64,000 nt of DNA from Arthrobacter sp. NicSoilB4. GTDB taxonomy: Bacteria > Actinomycetota > Actinomycetes > Actinomycetales > Micrococcaceae. The DNA is taken from NCBI RefSeq assembly GCF_019977335.1, contig NZ_AP024653.1:1550001-1614000 (forward strand), given 5' to 3'. Shown piece after piece: positions 60,486 through 64,000 of this stretch; within the stretch, counting starts at the first letter, position 1; each line of letters opens with the position of its first letter. The notes under the pieces are model-generated. The model was not told the DNA's origin. It saw only the letters and a list, made by a program, of their open reading frames with translations, and ran no database searches. The translations under genes and the position numbers were made by a program.

Positions 60486-61736
60486 ATGGCGACGGTCCGC
60501 ATGCCTGAACCGATGTCCTCCGCACCGCCCCCGGTCCGGACCACAGCCCGGACCACGGCAGGGAACCTGCCCCCAGCGCCTGCCTTCGGTGAACGGTCCG
60601 TCGCCGAGGTGCTCACGAGCGCCGCTGCCAGCCTGGGCGTTCCCGGCTTCGAGAACCGCCTGAACCTGCCCGCCTCCCAGCGCGTCTGCGTGGTCCTCGC
60701 CGACGGGCTGGGCCGTAACCTGTTGAAGCAGAAGTCGGCGCACACGCCGTTCCTTCGCGCCGTCCTGCAGTCCGGCCAGGGGCGGGTGCCGGTCTCCCTG
60801 GACTCGGCCTTTCCCTCCACCACCGCAGCGTCGCTGGCCAGCTTCGGCACCGGGCTCCCGGCCGGGCAGCACGGCATGGTGGGCTATGACGTGCTGGACC
60901 CGGACCAGGACCGGGTGGTCAACATGCTCGGCGGCTGGGATGCCGGCGTCGATCCGCACGTGTGGCAGCCTTTCCCCACCGTGTTCGAACGGGCCGCGGA
61001 ACACGCCGACGTCACCACCGTCTGCCTCCCGCAGTTCAGCGACTCCGCCATGACCCGGGCCGCGCTGCGCGGCGGCCGCCATGTCACTGCCACCACCTCA
61101 CACGCCAGGACCGCGGCCGCCGCGGAGGCGATGGCCGGCGCCGGGAGGTCGCTGATGTATTTCTACGTCAACGAACTGGACAAGGCCGGGCACCGCCACG
61201 GCTGCCAGTCACCGCAGTGGGAACACCAGCTCGAGGAACTCGACGCCACCGTCAAACGGCTCAGCGCCACACTGCCGGCAGGCACCACCATCCTGCTCAC
61301 GGCGGACCACGGCATGCTCGATGTGCCGGAATCCCAGCGGATCGACTATTCGGCCGACCCTGCCCTCGTTGCGGGGGTCCGCCACACGGCCGGCGAGCCG
61401 CGGATGGTCCACCTCTACCTTGAAGAGCCGGAAGGCGACGCCGGCCGGGCACGGCTGATTGATGCGTGGCGTGCGCGCTTCGGCGAGCGGATCTGGGCCT
61501 TCACCCGGGAGGAGGCCATCGCGGCGGGTCTCTTCGGTGAAGTTCGTGCCGAGGTGGCCCCGCGGATCGGCGACGTGATGATCGCTGCCCGGGAGCCGCT
61601 GGCGTTCTATGACACCCGGCGCGTCCGGCCCACAGCCCTTGAAGTGGTGGGCCAGCACGGTTCGCTGACGAAGGCCGAACGCGAAGTCCCGCTGCTCTGC
61701 TTCCAGGCGGATGGAAAAAGGGCCCCCCGCGCCTGA
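60486..61736 (+). CDS. alkaline-phosphatase-superfamily nucleotide pyrophosphatase/phosphodiesterase, 416 aa
   Basis: Metal site motifs: VVLADGLGRNLL (first Asp), FPSTTAASLASFGTGLPAGQ (nucleophile Thr), YVNELDKAGHRHGCQS (Asp and His ligands) and LLTADHGMLDVPE (DHG). It is cytoplasmic, because no signal peptide is visible. Type I phosphodiesterase/nucleotide pyrophosphatase fold; substrate unknown. ATG at 60486 begins 1 base after the DUF5998 stop. Confidence 0.9.
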   Translation: MATVRMPEPMSSAPPPVRTTARTTAGNLPPAPAFGERSVAEVLTSAAASLGVPGFENRLNLPASQRVCVVLADGLGRNLLKQKSAHTPFLRAVLQSGQGRVPVSLDSAFPSTTAASLASFGTGLPAGQHGMVGYDVLDPDQDRVVNMLGGWDAGVDPHVWQPFPTVFERAAEHADVTTVCLPQFSDSAMTRAALRGGRHVTATTSHARTAAAAEAMAGAGRSLMYFYVNELDKAGHRHGCQSPQWEHQLEELDATVKRLSATLPAGTTILLTADHGMLDVPESQRIDYSADPALVAGVRHTAGEPRMVHLYLEEPEGDAGRARLIDAWRARFGERIWAFTREEAIAAGLFGEVRAEVAPRIGDVMIAAREPLAFYDTRRVRPTALEVVGQHGSLTKAEREVPLLCFQADGKRAPRA

Positions 61737-61786
61737 CCGCGCATTTTGACTGCCAAACCCGAGGGCCCTGTCACCTGCGGCCTCAG

Positions 61787-63187
61787 CTAGTCGCCGCGGG
61801 CCCCGAAGACTATTTCGTCCCAGCTCGGAATGCTGGAGCGCTTCGGCTTCGCCGGTTGCCGCTCGGGTTGCTCCGCATCGCGGTCCTCCCGGGCAGGGGC
61901 CGGGGATTCACGCTGCTGGCGCCGCGACGTTCCGCCGCCCAGGAGCTCGTCCAGCCCGGGGCTGGACGTCGGTCCCTGCTGGCCCACGGGCCGCAGTTGC
62001 GACGCCGCGATGGTGATTTCCCGGGTTTCGGTGCTGACGCCGTCATGGAGTTTCAGGGCATCGTCCGGTCCGTCTTCATGCCGCGGAGCCAGGGTGAGCC
62101 GGGACATGATCGAAGGCCTGCCGTCGCGGCGGCGTTCCCACGGGTCGGAGACGGGGCGGGGCCCCGTTCCGCCTGCGTCCGCGTGCTCCGTCCCGGGTGT
62201 GCCGGTCTTGGCTTCCTCGCTGGGGGAATCGGCGTCCTGCCCGTCGGTCTCCGGCTCATCGTTGTCCGGGCCGGCAGGTACCTCCGCCAGGACCTCGGAG
62301 GGCCGCGGGTGGGCGGCGGGGACGCCGTTGGTCAGCAGCTTGGCAAGGGCGTCGTCGGCGTCTTCGTCCACTCCGAGGCGCTGCCCTCGGCGGGAACGGA
62401 GCATGTCCAGCAGCCCGTCGGATTCCTGCTCCTGCTGCAACTGGAGCTGCTGGACAACCTGGAGCTGGGCGGTCGCGGTGCGGGCGGCAGCTTCAGCGTC
62501 GGTTTCAAAGTCAAAGGGCCGGTCCGACACTGCGGTGAGCCGGCGGGCAGGTACGGGACCGTCGAGGGGTTCCAGTTCGCTGAGTTGCTGCGCCCAGCGG
62601 TTCGCGTTCTGCAGGGATTTCCGGGCCGGGCTGAACGTCCACATGGCCGGCGGTTCCTCACCGATACCGGCGGGGCCGCCGGGTTTGGCTTCGAAGCGGG
62701 CCACCACGTTCCAGCTGCCGTCGGGGCGCCGCCAGGAGTCCCACTCCACGGTGGAGGCCTCAATGCCGTGTGCGCTGAGCCGGTGTGCCACCATGTCGCC
62801 GAGCGACGCCGGGTGGTCACCGAATACCGAACGGTACACGTCGTGTCCTGGGGCGGGGGCGGCGACTTCCACCTTGCGGGCCTGCTGGGCAACGTACTCG
62901 CGCTCGGCGAGTACCGGGCCCTCGTAGCGCTGGACCTTCGCCAGCGGAATGCCGGAGAGCTCCGCCACCTCTGCCGCCGTCGAGCCGCTGCGGATCCGCG
63001 CCTGGATATCGCGCGGAGACATGGCAATAGGGGTTGCGCCCGCGACGGAGGCGGCTTTGGCCGCCGTCCGGCTGGCTGCCACCCGAAGTGCTTCATCGAT
63101 TGGCAGCTGGAACATCTCGCCGCCGGTGCCGCTCAACAGGAGATGCTCCCCGTCGTCGTGGACGCCTACAAGCCGTAGATCCTGCAT
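61787..63187 (-). CDS. sepH: septation protein SepH, 466 aa
   Basis: Actinobacterial FtsZ regulator. N-terminal DUF3071 domain: MQDLRLVGVHDDGEHLLLSG and IDEALRVAASRTAAK, with a helix-turn-helix segment STAAEVAELSGIPLAKVQRY (about 85-105). The middle is conserved to about residue 220 and then comes a long disordered Glu/Asp/Pro/Arg-rich C terminus (about 250-466) ending KPKRSSIPSWDEIVFGARGD, the conserved C-terminal tail. The length is in the range of larger homologues. GGAGGA lies 6 bases before the ATG at 63187; an in-frame start at 63232 has no such site. Confidence 0.93.
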   Translation of the reverse strand: MQDLRLVGVHDDGEHLLLSGTGGEMFQLPIDEALRVAASRTAAKAASVAGATPIAMSPRDIQARIRSGSTAAEVAELSGIPLAKVQRYEGPVLAEREYVAQQARKVEVAAPAPGHDVYRSVFGDHPASLGDMVAHRLSAHGIEASTVEWDSWRRPDGSWNVVARFEAKPGGPAGIGEEPPAMWTFSPARKSLQNANRWAQQLSELEPLDGPVPARRLTAVSDRPFDFETDAEAAARTATAQLQVVQQLQLQQEQESDGLLDMLRSRRGQRLGVDEDADDALAKLLTNGVPAAHPRPSEVLAEVPAGPDNDEPETDGQDADSPSEEAKTGTPGTEHADAGGTGPRPVSDPWERRRDGRPSIMSRLTLAPRHEDGPDDALKLHDGVSTETREITIAASQLRPVGQQGPTSSPGLDELLGGGTSRRQQRESPAPAREDRDAEQPERQPAKPKRSSIPSWDEIVFGARGD

Positions 63188-63542
63188 ACAAATCCTCCAC
63201 CCTGGCATTGCTAACAATCGAAACTCTGCCACCGATGCGGGCCAATTCCGGTGAGGAGGGAGGGCGCGCCGTGATTTTCCGCGAATTTACGCCAGTTTTG
63301 GACCCATTCGGAGGCCGCCGGGTCTCCCGGTCGTGGATGCGGCCACCGGAGCCCGCCGTCACAGACCAGAGGACTCTGGCTTTCACTGGAGGCTTAAGCA
63401 AAAATGACCCGACATCGGGCACAAAAACCGCGTGACCGGCGTTGACACCGGAGAACCGCTTCCGGGGGTCCAGGGCTACAGCCCGCAGGACCACCGGGCA
63501 CGGCGACCCAACCGAACGACTGCGGAGTGTGAGCGACAAATA
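63188..63542. other. intergenic region between divergent sepH and DUF4193 genes
   Basis: 355 bases. The sepH side contains GATTGTTAGCAATGCC on the minus strand, a possible promoter. A TTGACA occurs at 63442-63447 but no suitable -10 lies at 16-18 bases. No repeat or RNA gene was recognised. Confidence 0.5.
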
Positions 63543-63842
63543 ATGGCGACAGACTACGATGCGCCACGCAAGACCGAGGAGGACCTCAGCGAGGACTCCA
63601 TCGAGGCGCTCAAAGCACGGCGCACGGAAAAGCCGTCCGCTGTGGTCGATGAAGACGAGACGGACCTTGCCGAAGGCTACGAACTCCCCGGCGCGGACCT
63701 GTCCGGGGAGGAACTGCTGGTCCGCGTCCTGCCGGCCCAGGCCGACGAATTCACCTGTGCCTCCTGCTTCCTGGTACGCCACCGTTCGCAAATTGCCCGC
63801 GAGAAGGACGGCCTGAAGTTCTGCAGGGACTGCGAGGGCTAA
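63543..63842 (+). CDS. DUF4193 family zinc-ribbon protein, 99 aa
   Basis: N-terminal acidic, Glu/Asp-rich region, then a C-terminal four-cysteine site: FTCASCFLVRHRSQIA and LKFCRDCEG (C-x2-C ... C-x2-C), suited to one zinc. DUF4193 is a small actinobacterial family. In mycobacteria its gene lies near dut and DUF3093, and the DUF3093 gene follows here, so the neighbourhood is conserved. The function is unknown. No good ribosome-binding site before the ATG. Confidence 0.92.
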   Translation: MATDYDAPRKTEEDLSEDSIEALKARRTEKPSAVVDEDETDLAEGYELPGADLSGEELLVRVLPAQADEFTCASCFLVRHRSQIAREKDGLKFCRDCEG

Positions 63843-63856
63843 AGCCTCTGCGAAGG

Positions 63857-64000
63857 CTAGGAGTTCAGGGCAGTGACCAGCTGGTCCGGGTGTCGGGTGG
63901 ACGTCAGCCAGTAGGGCGTGCGGTCGGAGGGATCGGTGATCTCGATGCGGACCACCGGATCGATCCACCCGCGGATGCACAGGAAGGCGAGGCCGTTGAG
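63857..64000 (-). CDS. DUF3093 family protein, C-terminal part (partial)
   Basis: The gene runs off the end of the window; only 47 residues of the C terminus are visible. GLAFLCIRGWIDPVVRIEIT and PYWLTSTRHPDQLVTALNS match the end of DUF3093 membrane proteins, which have two N-terminal spans and a conserved WLTSTR-type end. The stop at 63857 is 14 bases after the DUF4193 stop, so the two genes converge. Confidence 0.8.
   Translation of the reverse strand, partial: LNGLAFLCIRGWIDPVVRIEITDPSDRTPYWLTSTRHPDQLVTALNS

Noticed and set aside
63442..63447. TTGACA upstream of DUF4193
   Set aside because: No -10 hexamer within 16-18 bases.

Overview
This is about 64 kb of high-GC, densely coding chromosomal DNA from an actinobacterium. 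It is most likely a member of the Micrococcaceae (Arthrobacter / Pseudarthrobacter-like). The evidence is the set of actinobacterial families present (SepH, the DUF4191, DUF4192, DUF4193, DUF3093, DUF5998 and DUF7455 families, a GlnE adenylyltransferase flanked by two type I glutamine synthetases, a fused CydDC transporter and an HrdB/SigA-type sigma factor). Many genes also have GTG, TTG or leaderless starts. I see no phage, insertion sequence, CRISPR array, rRNA or tRNA; this is core chromosome with a few accessory genes.

Layout. (1) 35-5243: a small SPOR-like protein, a P-loop kinase, a membrane holin/phosphodiesterase fusion, a metallo-beta-lactamase-fold hydrolase, a SHOCT membrane protein and panB. 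(2) 5301-16723: a nitrogen and lipoate block (glnA2-glnE, VOC, GNAT, a tiny leader ORF with a 61-codon ORF, glnA1 read in the opposite direction under a clear GlnR operator, RDD, DUF3817, DUF4191, lipA, lipB). From memory, the order panB / glnA2-glnE / glnA1 / RDD / DUF4191 / lipA / lipB / TIGR01777 / E2 / pepA resembles the Rv2213-Rv2225 region of Mycobacterium tuberculosis, with insertions. (3) 17082-22201: a permease - small membrane protein - M20 peptidase cassette and a transmembrane Ser/Thr kinase. (4) 22218-33495: TIGR01777 epimerase, a tricorn-type protease, OsmC, VOC, a small membrane protein, and the lpdA, sucB and pepA genes. (5) 33802-43600: PAC2, MFS, DUF4192, sigA, DUF7455, parE and a secreted M28 peptidase. 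(6) 43732-51721: a BlaI/M56 regulator pair divergent from cydA-cydB-cydDC, with three copies of one operator between them. (7) 51743-64000: double GNAT, DinB, a lipoprotein, parC, a GNAT/acyl-CoA synthetase fusion, DUF5998, a phosphodiesterase, sepH, DUF4193 and a partial DUF3093 gene.

Functional themes. Nitrogen assimilation (GlnA1, GlnA2, GlnE) has visible control sites (a GlnR operator and a CRP-type site). Lipoate synthesis (lipB-lipA) sits near two users and recyclers of lipoyl groups (SucB, Lpd). Cytochrome bd and its maturation transporter probably answer to a BlaI/M56 signalling pair. Topoisomerase IV is split into parE beside sigA and parC about 12.4 kb away.

The most useful cross-window pattern is a start signal. 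At least a dozen genes have a TANNNT-like -10 hexamer ending exactly 6 bases before the start codon and no ribosome-binding site, as expected for leaderless mRNAs. The best leads for something undescribed are the BlaI-type operators at cydABDC, the leaderless 6-codon ORF with its 61-codon partner at 11025-11268, the three 21-bp-spaced repeats at 54257-54319, and the permease / unknown membrane protein / peptidase cassette.
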